Shown: piece by piece, positions 1 to 18,183 of the stretch
Position numbering within the stretch: the stretch's first letter is position 1
Layout of the letters: every line of letters begins with the position of its first letter
Assembly: GCF_021917145.1 (NCBI RefSeq)
Contig: NC_061074.1
Span: forward strand, 4,996,581 to 5,060,580
Reading direction: 5' to 3'
Length of the DNA: 64,000 nt
Origin: Hypomesus transpacificus
Lineage: Eukaryota; Chordata; Actinopteri; Osmeriformes; Osmeridae
The notes under the pieces: model-generated
The model's input: only the letters and a program-made list of their open reading frames with translations
Databases searched by the model: none
What the model was told of the DNA's origin: nothing
Translations under genes and position numbers: made by a program

Positions 1-376
1 CTGCAGTAGTAAATAACATGTTTCTCTATGAATTTGAATGGTTGAGTTTGGTCAAAAAATAGAGACTGACGTCTCTTATCTCTCAGCACACGGCTGAGGG
101 GTTGTTTGTGCCCATGGCCTTTCCTGCGTGTGAGAGGATGTTTCCTGCTTTCTGTCTCTCTGTCGGCCCCCCAGTGAACTCAGGTTAATTATCAAACCAA
201 TGGAAACTTCTGGTATCCGCAAGCCGTTACAGCAGACCATTATGTCATTAGGGGCAGTCTTACACCCCCCCCTGCTGTTCGACTGGAGATCACAGTTTGG
301 CCCACTGCAGAGCTCACATGCACACCAACAAGCACGAGGGATGGCTTATCCGCATACATACTCACACATGCATGCA

Positions 377-411
<35 letters not shown>

Positions 412-645
412 AGCAATGATCTCTCTGTACCTAGCTCCCAGCACAGTCAGTTTTGGCTGACATTAAAACCCACTGACATTCAGATAACATCACGTGACAC
501 TTAAATAGCAGGGGGCTCCAAAAAGCCTATATGGCTGTAGCTGCTGTGTCTGTGTAGAGCGGGAATACAGTAGTGATAGTGATATTTCAAAACATCTCTC
601 CCTTTCATGTTGCTCTTCTTTATCCCCCCTCTCTTTCAACATCAG
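1..645 (+). other. dvl3 intron, 5' portion
   Basis: No exon with proper splice sites and conserved protein was seen before 646. The stretch is read as intron between the upstream DIX-coding exons and the first visible exon. It holds a CA microsatellite near 379-412. Confidence 0.6.
379..412. repeat. (CA)n microsatellite
   Basis: Dinucleotide CA run with one TA interruption, in a dvl3 intron. Confidence 0.9.
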
Positions 646-1684
646 TGCAAATGCTGCTGGCAGTCAGGATAACTTGGACAACGAGACTGAGACGGAGTCT
701 GTTGTCTCTAAGCAACGAGAGCGAGAGAAGGAGCGGGAGAGAGAGAGGGAAAGACCTCGAAGGAAAGACACTCTCGACCATGGTAACTCCTTCTGCCCAT
801 TTGCATGTCATGTGCTTGAATCCCGCATTCTTCATAAATAAGATACATCATAGACACTCTTTTAATGGATCTAAATTGTTGGTACTGTGTGTTGACTGTA
901 CGGGTCTTCTGTCATGATTTTCTCTGGTGGCCCCTACAGGTGGGAGGTTGAATGGTCACTCCCGGCCCGAGCGAAGGCCAGAGTTAGCAGGGTATGACAG
1001 CTCGTCCACCCTCATGAGCAGCGAGCTGGATACCACCAGTTTCTTTGACTCTGAGGACGATGACTCGGCAAGCCGGTGAGCCAATTGGATTCTGTCTATT
1101 AGCCCAGATTTTTCATCTGGGAGACAAATGCGTACACAAGCACACACTCACACAGTAATACACACACACACAATTTATTCTTGTCCTAATGAACAAAAAG
1201 GTGTCCATTTACACCAAAACATGTCTTAAAGGCACTTAATGTACAAAAACGATATGGTCAGGATATCTAAAGCTTCCTCCAATCACATGCTCTAGAAACT
1301 CTGGATAAAGGACAGCCTATTTTCTTTCTGAGCTCAATGCCCTTTCTTACTATTGGCTTGAGCGGATCGTCACATGTGAAGATTGAACCAATGGTGGATG
1401 AGTGTACATTGTATGCCATCAAAGGCTTCACACCATCATACCTTAAATGACACAATATGAGTTGTGTCATAGCTGTGATGTCATCCCCCTCTCAGGTTCA
1501 GCGGTTCCACAGAGCAGAGCTCATCCTCCAGACTCATGAGACGGCATCGCCGTCGCCGACGGAAACCCAAAGCACCGCGGATGGAGAGGGTAAATGAGAC
1601 AGACACACGTGTGCCCCGATTCCAGATCTGCTTCCTGTGTTTTGTGGCCTATATCTGTACCTTTATCATCTTCAAGTTCTCTCG

Positions 1685-1752
<68 letters not shown>

Positions 1753-4574
1753 CTTCATTCCCCTCCTGCCTTCCTCTCTTTCTCTGTCCCTCTTGCTGTC
1801 TCCAGTCGTCCTCGTTCAGCAGCATCACAGACTCCACCATGTCTTTGAACATCATCACTGTCACTTTAAACATGGGTGAGTACGTCTCTGTCTGTGTGGG
1901 AGCATGGGGGGTGGTCCTGCAGTCTGTTTTTGGTTTTATCGCAGATGCCAAAACTCAAATCACACATTGAGGTGGATTGTGCAAAAGGACTGTTGAATCT
2001 CGTTAAGGAAATCCAATGTCTCCTGTTTCCTATACTATTGAGTAGGCAGTGCCATCTATTTTCTTAAATCCTCTTTCTAACCTCCCCCTCCACACGCACA
2101 CCTCAACCTCTTCACTCCTCGGCTTGTACAGAGAAGTACAACTTCCTGGGTATCAGCATTGTGGGCCAGAGCAACGAGCGAGGTGACGGGGGCATCTACA
2201 TCGGCTCCATCATGAAGGGCGGGGCCGTGGCGGCGGACGGACGCATTGAGCCTGGTGATATGCTGCTTCAGGTGTGTGTGTGTGTGTTTGACCCGGAGCT
2301 TTCTGTTAGTCATTTATTATTTTCATTTTTTTTTTTTTTTTGTGACCTCATTTCCTGTTCATACCTCCCCAGGTAAACGACATCAACTTTGAGAACATGA
2401 GCAATGATGATGCTGTGAGGGTGCTGAGGGAGATTGTGCACAAGCCAGGGTAAGGCTCTAAGGGAATATGGAATATATGTTTGTGTGTTTTTTGTGTGTC
2501 TGTGAGTGGATGAGTCTGTCTGCATGCGTGTGTGTGTGTGTGTGTGTGTGGGCGGTGTGGAGGAGAGAGAGCAATGCTTGTGAACAGAGTTTCCTCTGTG
2601 TGCTGACAGCCCCATCACTCTGACTGTGGCTAAATGCTGGGATCCAAACCCTCGAGGATGCTTCACGCTGCCCAGGAGTGAGTACTCATTCACAGCCCAA
2701 TTGATTTAGTCTCACCGTCTTCAACAGTCACACAGATCAATCTATTGAAAGTTTGAGAGGATTGTGTTTCACTAAAAGGGACATTTTAACATTCTTGTAT
2801 TTGGTGTTACTCCCACCCCGTGGTAAGGGTGGGGTGGGTCGGGATGGTCATATGGAGTCATGTTTCATGTAGAAACCCCCAACACGTACACCCCTCCTTT
2901 TCCGTAGGTGAGCCGATCCGTCCCATAGACCCTGCTGCTTGGGTGTCCCACACTGCGGCAATGACGGGGGCGTACCCGGTGTACGGTATGAGCCCTTCTA
3001 TGAGTACCATCACCTCCACCAGCTCCTCCATCACAAGCTCCATCCCTGAGACTGAGAGTAAGTCCTCCTCCCTCTCCTCCTCTACGCTGCCATTGGCTGC
3101 CCTCATCCTCTTCTTCCTGCTGTAGTGAATGGCTCCCTTTGTGTTTGTTTCACGACTTGATCTTGTCATCAGACACTTTGGTTTTCTTTCATTCTCTATC
3201 TTTGATTTTGTTCTTTCTTTTCTCTCTCCCTTTTCTTTATTTCTCTCTTTCTCACTTCTTTCTTTCTGTTTTTCTTCCAGGGTACGATGATTTGCACCTG
3301 TCCATTCACAGCGATATGGCCGCCATTGCCAAGGCGATGGCATTCCCAGAGTCTGGGCTGGAGGTGCGAGACAGGATGTGGCTGAAGATTACCATCCCTA
3401 ACGCCTTCATAGGTAGCTACAATCAATATTTTGTCCTCTCGCACTCTCTCCCTTCTTGGTTCTTCTAGTGTTGTCTAAACCCAAAGGCCTTAATGTGCAT
3501 CTCTCACCTTATAATCTGATATCTGACCCTCACCAAATATCTGACCCTGTCTGTCTCAGGTTCAGATGTTGTGGACTGGCTTTACCATCACGTGGAGGGC
3601 TTCACTGATCGCCGCGAGGCCCGCAAATACTCCAGCAACCTTCTGAAGGCTGGATACATCCGCCATACAGTCAACAAAATCACCTTCTCTGAGCAGTGTT
3701 ACTACATCTTTGGGGACCTCTGTGGCAGTGAGTTTTACTTCAGTAATTGGCATGTCTGTCTGTCTGTCTTTCCCCTGGTCTTTTTGTCCTGCAATAAAAA
3801 AATCTTAATTTACATGATTTTTTGGCTCTTTCGCCTGTCTACCTCACTCCCTCTGCTACACCCATCCCCTCTCAGACATGGCTGGTCTGTCCTTGCAAGA
3901 CCACGAAGGTTCCAGTGGGGCCTCTGACCAGGACACACTGGCCCCCCTGCCTCACCCGGGAGCTGCACCCTGGCCCCTGGCCTTCCCCTACCAGTATCCC
4001 ATTCCACACCCCTACAACCCCCACCCTCTGCACGAGCCACCGCACATTGGAGAGGGGGGCAGCGGGGGTAGCCAGCACAGCGAAGGTGAGACGCTTTGAC
4101 ACACACACACACACGATGAATGGAAATGTCTTTATCTCTTGTCCTCACACCTTTCTCTCTCTTGCTCTTGCAGGGAGTCGTAGCAGTGGGTCAAACCGTA
4201 GCGGCAGCAAGAAGGAGGCTGCAGGGGGCGCTGGCGGGGCAGAGTCCAAGTCGGCCGGCAGTGGCAGCGACCAAGAGCAGAGGCGGGAGAAAGCCACTAA
4301 TGAACACTCTGAGGCGCCCCCTAGTGAGCACAGTGTGCGCAGCATCCACAGCCACTGCAGCTCCCATAGTGTCCACAGTACCCATTCCAACAGCCCGGTG
4401 TGTGGAGAGCCTGGCCTGCCCCCAGAGCCAGAGCCAACACAGCTTCCCACAGCTCCTCCCGGGTCCCCGCCGGGCCGTGACATGGCTTCTGTGCCCCCTG
4501 AACTCACCGCTTCTCGCCAGTCCTTCCGCATTGCCATGGGCAACCCGAGCGAATTCTTTGTTGATGTTATGTAA
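646..4574 (+). CDS. dvl3: Dishevelled-3 (partial, 3' twelve exons)
   Basis: Scaffold protein that relays Wnt signals from Frizzled to the beta-catenin and planar-polarity branches at the plasma membrane. Twelve coding exons with GT-AG junctions: 646-782, 940-1075, 1496-1589, 1806-1875, 2132-2271, 2373-2449, 2610-2677, 2908-3057, 3281-3412, 3560-3727, 3876-4085, 4174-4574. They give 593 residues to the stop. The N-terminal DIX domain must lie left of the window. Visible parts in order are an Arg/Glu-rich basic stretch, the PDZ domain (exons 1806-2677, starting near [18 protein letters not shown]), the DEP domain (exons 3281-3727, with [20 protein letters not shown]), and the family C-terminus [11 protein letters not shown]. 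The linker [18 protein letters not shown] and the start [19 protein letters not shown] of the 3876 exon favour DVL3 over DVL1 or DVL2. The neighbour ap2m1 is also DVL3's neighbour in human. The C-terminal tail is His/Ser-rich and diverged. Confidence 0.95.
1689..1746. repeat. (CT)n microsatellite
   Basis: About 29 CT units in the dvl3 intron between exons 1496-1589 and 1806-1875. It sits roughly 60 bases upstream of the acceptor and probably lengthens its pyrimidine tract. Confidence 0.9.
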
Positions 4575-7500
4575 TGTGCGATGGGAGTCAGTTGATCCAG
4601 AGAAGGGTTCCTTTGCTGGAGAGGTTGCTGAGGATGGAAAAGGTAAATGGAGAGCAAGTGGGGCGTGGCTGTGTAAAGGACATTGTTGTCCATATCCCCT
4701 CACCCCTGTAGCTGTTCTGTGTCTCGTACTTTCTTCAGTGAAGAAAATTGAAATGGGTACAGCTCTCTCTCTCTATATGTTCCCTAAAAAACATTTGTTC
4801 TTTACTACATTTTATATGTGCGTGAGTGTGTGTGTGTACTGTTTCTTTTCCTCTTCTCCTTGAAGTGACCTGTGTGTCTCACTTAACTGAAACGTATGTA
4901 TTTTTTTACCATCACATTCCCCCACCCTTATTTATCAAAGACACTTCAATAATAGACAGGAAACTCTAAAAAAAAGACTTTGAGGAAGTCTGTGGTTAGG
5001 ATTGACAGTTTTCTCTGGGATTGCTCTCTGCTCTACATAGTAGTATTAAGCTGAAAACAAAACTGTTAAATGCATAAAGAAAATATATATGAACAGCACT
5101 AAGTCATACATTTACTGGTTGTCTTGTTAAATGTACAAGGAATTGTGAAGGAATGTGGGGAGAGAAGCCAAAAAGAAAATCATTGAGCTAACCTACAGTA
5201 CATCCAGACAGGAAACATGATTTCCTTTTGAAGTACTAATTTTCAGATCTGATGGTGTCATCAAGACGTCACCCTCCTCGTTCAAGCTTTGATGTACAGG
5301 CCTTTTGTTTTAATGGTACTTCTTGCCTTCAGTGGCCCTTTGACAGGACACACTTTGTAGTTCACTCTTTAGCAGGATGACTGCTGCCACATCAAAAGTG
5401 TTAGTGGTCATGGTCTTTGATAATGATCTGACCGATCGCTTAACTGGAGGATTAAGGATACACTCGTTATATCTCATAAGCTTGACCATGGGTATTAGAG
5501 GACAGAGACTCAATTTAGGGAGTTTTGGGAAAGGGTGGGTGTGAGCAATGTTGACCTTGTCTCTTTCCATCTTATTTTTCCCATCTCTGTGTACATTGCA
5601 TTGTATTAGTCCAGCATTCTCTTTATTTCATAAATAACATCATTCTGCTAATATTACAGCCTGATGTCTCAAATGTTCTCTTTTGTTGCCAGAACACATT
5701 TATCTCAAATCTTTGATTAGAGATTGATTATGTATAGTGATTAACAGTTATGTTTAATCCTCGATAAACAGTTTTATGAGAAACAAATTGTTTTTATTTA
5801 TAAACATAGTTTTATTGCCTGAACATGACCATGTTTTGTGTGATCTATTCATTAAATATCTCAAAAGTCAAGTTTTAACTTCTGCTGCTTGTTGGAAAGC
5901 ATTATGTCAATGAACAAAAGATCTCCTCTGTATTTCTGGTAATGGCTCTCTCATTTTCCAGAGAAGCCAATACTTCTGTCGTAACAGGATCCCGTTAACT
6001 ACAGAGGAAACAGGAAACGTGCAGTTTGCGAACTATGAAGTTTGAGTTTGTGGATTCAGACTGAAGTCAAAAACCGGAAACACAATAGTTGCAATTTACC
6101 AGGTTTAAAGTAGGACAAAAATATAAAGGTGTAGTAAATTAATCATATCACAGAACTGGGGGTCTAGTCGTCAAACCCATGTTATTTCAAACTTAACTTT
6201 GTGTAGACTTTTTTTCTCTAGACTCCTGCAAAGTCAGTGAAAAGGACTCCCGAATCCCGGGGGTTTCTAACAACTGTCAATTATTGTATTTTTACCATAT
6301 AAATTAAACATGTAAATGAGTTGGTTCAATGCAATGACTAAATAATCAACTATGCTACAATTTGTTCAATGTAGTAGCCTGTCTCCGGTTGTGTTTATTC
6401 AAACATTAACTCTACGCGTTGGCAACAGAAGATAATCTCCTGAATATCTTGTCTTCGATACTACCTTATGCAATGCAATCAACGATGCTCATGCCTTTTG
6501 TTAAAATATGATGCTACCATAGGTAGATGCTGGGTAAAGACTGTATTCGTGACATTGGTATTAGCTGCTAGAGCAATGTTCTAGAACTACTGTCAGGCAC
6601 GGTTTGGGCGTCTAACGTCAGTCAGTCAGCTGACAGAGTGGTCTGAAGGTAAGAGCAGTCGACATCTTGATTCGGACTCGGAGGACAAGATAGTGAGTCT
6701 ATACCATTGAAATACTCGAGACATTTATAGATTTCAAATTGATGCTGTAAGTTGTCATTTACGGGATTTTTATGTCATTATAGTAGCCTGATGAGTGTCA
6801 GGCCGATGATACTAGCAATGTCGGCAATGCAGTAATTTTTGACCGCGAGTCGTGACAACGGTGAATACCAGTGCTAACCGGGAATAATAAGCCTAGCTAG
6901 CCTAGCCTAGCCGCTAGCTACATATCTGTGTATCTAGCAGATTAGTTTATTTTACATATAACTCTTATTGATCGGGCGTTTTGGACGTTCTCCTTTACCA
7001 CGAATTGGTAGGTGGCTTGACAGCTAGGCTACCAGCTAACAGACGTAAACTATTAAATGTAGCTAGTAATATTTTTTGGTGTTGCTCTAAGCTATACAGT
7101 ACAGTACCCGGTCAGTGGTTAGCATAGTAGCTAGCACTAGCTGATCTATGGCTTTGCATTAGCTAGCCACTACTACACCCTTGCCAGGAGAGGCAGACAT
7201 CTTGCATTAACCTGCTAAAAACCAATGTAGAAACCCTGCGACTGTGACATTCAGCCAAACCGATTAAATGTTTAAATAGTTGTTTTGCAGTCGGCATCAT
7301 TACGTTTTGTAACATCCGATTGAAATAATTTCTTCTTAGGCTAAGATAAGCGCTAGCTTGTAGCTAATGACGTTATGACTGTTCCCCGGCATCATTTAGT
7401 GTCTGACACCATCAATAATCTTAAATTAAGACATTTTACAGAAACGTAAATTAGTAATGTTCTTTTTGTAGTAGATCTATAACTATCCTAACCAACTATT

Positions 7501-7839
7501 GAACGATTGATGTTCAATCAAATGTTCTAAATAGGTACTGTAATGGGTTTGGCTGGTTTTGCAGTCTGATTAGTCACAGTTGGATTTGGTCTAAATTAAA
7601 CTAGGCGTGTTTTCTTTTTCTTGGTCTAGTGTTTGTCAGTCAATAGGAGTGAGTTATACAGGTCAGCCTCCAGTACTATTAATAAACTGCATTAGAGCCT
7701 CACAATTTGAGTGTAGAGCCCATGTGTACAGAGAAGCTCTCTCGTGCGACTTACGTCGAGCAGATAACTGAACAAAAATATATCAAGCAGTGGTTGTTGC
7801 TGTCTTATGTCTTAAGAATATGTTTCCTTTCCCACACAG
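4575..7839 (+). other. dvl3 3' UTR and ap2m1 upstream region
   Basis: The first part is the dvl3 3' UTR, AT-rich from about 5600. An ATTAAA at 5851-5856 is a possible poly(A) signal. The rest holds no conserved coding exon. Around 6590-6700 the sequence becomes less AT-rich, with CAGCTGAC and a donor-like AAGGTAAGAG at about 6645-6655. It could carry the untranslated first exon of ap2m1, since the coding exon begins after an acceptor at 7839. Between 6890 and 7190 there are many CTAGCTAG-type short repeats. The start of transcription cannot be fixed from sequence. Confidence 0.4.
5851..5856 (+). terminator. possible dvl3 poly(A) signal (ATTAAA)
   Basis: ATTAAA variant about 1.28 kb after the dvl3 stop. 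No canonical AATAAA was noticed between the stop and this point. Weak evidence. Confidence 0.3.
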
Positions 7840-7848
7840 GCACACATC

Positions 7849-7866
7849 ATGGGCTGTTATGAATAA
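7849..7866 (+). promoter_or_regulatory. upstream ORF in the ap2m1 leader
   Basis: A five-codon reading frame (MGCYE then stop) begins nine bases into the exon that starts at 7840. It ends 12 bases before the ap2m1 start codon at 7879. It is out of frame with the main reading frame and could limit initiation. Whether it is translated is unknown. Confidence 0.45.
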
Positions 7867-13431
<5,565 letters not shown>

Positions 13432-14937
13432 CGGCCCTCACTCTCCAGGGAGCAGCAGGAAGACTGGAACAAGGGAGGAGTCGCGTTGTGAGACCGTTTG
13501 AAACTCCTATCTTTTATGTGTGCTGGCTTAAAGCTTGGATAAAACGGGAGGGGGTGCATTTTAGAGGAATAAGTGAACATGCTGATGTAGATGTGGACAG
13601 GAACATCGTTTTCCTCGAGATGTGGTTTACATTTCGGCTGTTGCTCGACCATCCTATGTATTCCCCATGACTGTGTCCTCTGTCATACATGTGATCAGCT
13701 GAACTAGGACCCCTCGATGCTGGTGTAGGACTAGACGTTCTTTGTTTCCTGTAGCATTTAGCTAGCACCATCCTAATGCCAGTCCCACGCCTAGCCCCCT
13801 CATCTCCACTGGTGTAATCACTATTTAGTCTAGAGAGTACTGTTTAAGAAGGAGGCATTGCAGGTGTAACACTATTTCCCATTCATTTTATACAGTTTTT
13901 TTTAACATCCCTACTCACCTTGGTGTATTAGTTATGGAATTGTCAGTTTTTGTAGGTAGTGCTTTGTCCATCCATACGTTTTGCCACCTATTCTATTATT
14001 GCACTCAGTCATCCTTTTCCCCTCGTCCAGTAGATGTTCATTTCATTATTGTATTTTCTCTACCCATGCAGATTATAATGAAATGTTTTTGCTGTGGTAT
14101 CTGTTGGTTTGTTTTGTGTCAGTGCTGCAGATAATTTTCTGTGTGACCAAAATTGCAAGTATGAGAAACAGGAAAAAAACTAAACACAAAAAAATATATA
14201 AAAAAAACAAAACAGGAATCTGTCTCAATATATAAACACGTTTCTACGTTATTTGAGCTTGGTGGAGCTAGTCCCATGTTTCTTGCTGTCGGTGTCTGTA
14301 GAAGTCTGTTGAACTGACCTGTGTGTGTGCGCGTGTGTTGCTGTTCAGCCAGTTTGTAAAACATCTCTCAGGAGTCTGGAATGTGTATTTTCTCATGCCC
14401 CTTACTTGGGCAAACGAGCAACTCCATACACTATGCTCTGATACCCCAAGCCTAGCTTACTAACCTATCTTTAGATCCGTTTACTGAAGTATTTATGGCA
14501 CAAGTGTTGGGAGTGTTACTTAGGACGAGGAGTGTACAAAATGTCAATTGAAATCGGTTTTGTACCAGACTTTTCTTGTCTGCAGTTGAAACAAACATTC
14601 CACCCATGTCTTCATAATTAATGCATTCCTCTTGACGTCTTTAGCTGTCAAATCATGACTTTTGTGCATCAGATCATATGGGCATTGAGATTATCATTCA
14701 TGTAGTTGTCCATACCTGTTATTATTTGATATCCCTGCATTGTAATATAATATTCAATACTAATAACCTGTCAACTGGAATGAGGTTTCCAAAACCAGTA
14801 TCTCACCAGAAAAGGCCCCACTATTCCTGCCAAACCCTGGGAGATGGACAGGTCGGAGGTTCTTAGGGTAGTCCCTCCTCAGCTACAGTACAATGTGTTT
14901 GATCCCCATTTAACTTTGTGACTGTAAATGTAATCCT

Positions 14938-14943
14938 AATAAA
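14938..14943 (+). terminator. ap2m1 poly(A) signal
   Basis: AATAAA about 1.5 kb after the ap2m1 stop at 13431. The intervening 13432-14937 reads as a long AT-rich 3' UTR with no other gene. Confidence 0.6.
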
Positions 14944-16732
14944 AAGGTGTAAGCAATTATTCTTGATGATATATGTTTTCTTTGCATGCTATGAAATATG
15001 TCTAGACAGCAAAAATAGTTGAATGAGCGTTAACCCAGTGGTTGTCAAACTGACTACCAAGGAAGATCAGGACACAAATATATTTCTCAGGATAGAAACG
15101 AAAACTTCAATCACATTTAAGGGGCCAGCCAAATGGGACTAACTTATTTTATAATAAAAAGGAATGATGTGTATAGATATTTTTATCATGATTAATCTAA
15201 AGTACTTTGACTTGGATCCAGACACATAGCTACATACACTGCAATGTATTTTTTTTTGTATGTGTTTCTGTGTAATTCAGGATAGCCTGTCCTTAGCAGG
15301 TAACCTAAGCACATGTCTAAGGGGTGTCCCTCAATGTCTCACCCATGAAGTGTGGATACCATCTACTCACAAAGTAATGTTGCTGTGGTCTGGGTTCGAG
15401 TCCCCCCAGACACACATTTCCTGCATTAAACAAGAAATATTAAAACTAAAAATACTAAAATATATATATTTAAAGAATTTGAAACTAAAACTGTGAAACT
15501 ATTGTTCACATAATTTGTGTGTTTAATTCTGTGAATTCTTGAATGGCATCTAGTGTTTGGAGTGAATTGTTGGAGAAAAAGACAAAAAAATTGCAATTTT
15601 CTTTGTGATGAAAGGAAAACAAAGTTGGGGTACAAAGTGGCTGTTTAAGAAATAACGTTGTGAGTGTTAACGTCGACAGACAGATGAATGGATAGATGAG
15701 TAATTAAATTCTCATCTCTCAGGGACCCCTGAAAGAAGATCTCCTGTCAGACTTTTTTTGCTTTTCCCCCTTCCGCCTTCCTTTGCTATTTTCCCTCTGC
15801 GCCTTCCCATGGAGAGTGACACGGCAGGGTCATGGAGGCCCGAGTTCCGCAGTCACCTGGAATGCAGCCAGAGCCTTGGACCGGAGCCAGATCCAGTGAG
15901 GGGTGGGACTTAATGAGCCTGCCATTCAGGTGCCCTTAACCAGAACTCTCACGTCAACATGCAGTTTACTGTATAGACGTATTCACCCAAGTACCAACAT
16001 CTACTGCGTGCCATGATTGTTGAGGAGACTTAAAATTCATCCTAATTATTTCTGTCTGCCTTCAAAAGACAAATATGAAGTAGGCTAATCAAATGGCGAT
16101 ATTTCACTAGGAGAAACAGAAGCAACAAAGCCACATTTGTAGATTCAATATCCCTGAATCGATTATTTAATGCGCTATTACACAACACCAAAATGACTTG
16201 CTGTATCCATTTAAGTTTCCAGGGGTTTTCTATTTAAAACCACAGGCTGTCTTGGGGCCTTCCTGAGGTCAGCTTGAGTGATTGGGTTAGTGGGCAACTG
16301 TGGAACACTTGGCCCAGTAGAGTGGGCCCAATGCCAAACTGTTTCACTGCCAACATTTAAATCTAGACAATGGATTTTAAAAATTAGAAAACACTTAATA
16401 TGCTGAGTTTGCTGACTTTCAAATGATTGTTCAAGCATTTTCTCAAGGTGACTAGGTTTGTGCATTGATGCAACCACTGTATGAGTCAATGAGGTCAACT
16501 GAAGCCTTTCCATGATGGAGTCCCAATGTGTAAATCGACTGGTAAAAGTTACAACCCATCATGGTAGCCTATTTGTCTTTGCTGAAATGTATCAATTATA
16601 TCCGGGTCTAATAGTACAATAACCAAAGATACTAGTGAACTTGAATTAAATACATAGACCTAATCAAATGGGCATCTGGCCTGGTATTTAACTGTAGCCG
16701 GTGTTGATCAGTTAAACTCACTCCTCATGTAT

Positions 16733-16880
16733 GTAACAGGCCACCCACGGCAGCAAATTATGTTGGCGTAGCTGCTAGCGGTCGCACTTGGGTTGTCAGA
16801 GGTGGCGGGTTCGATCCCAGTGAGGGGTGCACATCGGCCGAGTGTACCTCTGATGGAGCAAGGCCCCGTCTGTTACATAA
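16733..16880 (+). mobile_element. tRNA-derived SINE head or tRNA pseudogene
   Basis: An A-box-like TGGCGTAGCTG (16764-16774) and a perfect B box GGTTCGATCCC (16808-16818) have tRNA-like spacing. The segment is bounded by short inverted TGTAACAG and CTGTTACA. It does not fold as an obvious intact tRNA. It differs from the SINE family at 40.3-41.1 kb. Confidence 0.45.
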
Positions 16881-16919
16881 CTATTTGGGTTGAATAACAT
16901 TATTTTTTTGTCTTGCATG

Positions 16920-17201
16920 CATTTGTGGAGGCAGCTGCCACCCCAACAAAAAAGACTTGCCACCCCAATCTCATCTTTGCATGAATGTAAAATCTCGCAG
17001 TGCTAAAATATATTATTAGTACCTTATAGTAGGCCTGCATTTTATTAAATCATTAAAATAATATTATTGTCATCATTAGAACTACAATGTTATATTCATT
17101 AATGGTGGTTATTTTTTCCGCACCTGCTCCATGCCACACCACAAATACCTCCTGCCACCTCTTTGCCACCCCAGGTGAAAATGTCTAGATCCGCCCCTGC
17201 T
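16920..17201. mobile_element. possible non-autonomous DNA transposon fragment
   Basis: The right edge reads, on the minus strand, CAGGGGCGGATCTAGACATT, a start of the kind seen on hAT-like fish elements. Inside are repeated GCCACCCC words. No matching second terminus or target duplication was found, so the element is partial or misjudged. Confidence 0.3.
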
Positions 17202-18183
17202 TGCACGAAACATTCTTTGATATCCCAATGCTATCCCAATTTGACTGACATACATCCTTAATGGTTCTTGATGGAATTTGCCAACAGGAAATAGAGAGTG
17301 TTTTAACAGATGGTGGACCGAGACGATGTTCAGAAAACTGCGCATCTGGAACCAAGTATCTGTGACAACATCGTCCGTTGTACCCACCTGCAGAATCAGT
17401 GGATGGCACTGCGCGCCACAGGCGTCAACAGGTGAAAAAAACATAGGCCCTACTCCCCGGCTGCAGACTTCAAAAATAGAATTATGTAAATATACACCGT
17501 AAAAACATGCTCTTTCCTTCATTTGCGTGTAGTCCAATATTCGTTGGTACAGAGACAGATTTAAAAAAATACCTATAGCCTCTGAATGAGTTCCCTAATG
17601 GTAAAGATATTTCTAGACTATTGGCTCATGAGTCCCCATTGACCCCATTCCCACCATCTAGTCTATACGACAAATGTGCGCAGTTTGAGACCATGTGAGA
17701 ATTGCAGAGCGGAGGTACGGCAAATTGTTGTTTTAAAACTGGGCGGTACTGTCTCTGCCCTACCATTCGACTGACGTGCCCAGATCGTCCTTCGACACCT
17801 GATCCCCTCAAAGCACCGGGATTCTGCCAAAGTTGAGAGAACAAGATTGAGATGCAGGACTGTTGGATTTAGGCAAAAGTGGATGGCAATAACAGTCATA
17901 ATTCTGGAGGTAAAGAACGTCGAGAATAGAGGATGACAGATTGATGAAAGGAGAGCTGACTTGGAGCTCCAGTTTTGGCCAAACTATATATTTTTTTTTA
18001 ACAAGGTTACAGTTTGGATTCTTGAATGCAATGCACGATCGCCCCGGGAACAAAATATTGTCCAACAATACCCATGCAAAGATTTTTAATACAAGAAATC
18101 AAGTTTTGCAACACCTTTGCATCTACTCTGAAGTCTGAACTGTGAAATTTAAAGGACCCTAGGTAGCCGACGGAGTAACCGAA

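Larger units (their letters stand above)
14944..18183. other. intergenic region between ap2m1 and mmp23
   Basis: No conserved coding exon was found on either strand. It contains a tRNA-derived repeat head at 16733-16880 and a possible DNA-transposon end near 16920-17201, both listed separately. The last 100-300 bases before 18184 should hold the mmp23 leader and promoter. No TATA box stood out. Confidence 0.5.

Noticed and set aside
1536-1970. Long open frames of Ser-Leu repeats over the CT tracts (also at 57406-57862 and 59095-59568)
   Set aside because: They are translations of (CT)n or (GA)n microsatellites in introns or non-coding DNA, with no conserved sequence.
15393-15403. Isolated B-box GGTTCGAGTCC
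   Set aside because: No A box at tRNA spacing and no cloverleaf; at most a SINE remnant.
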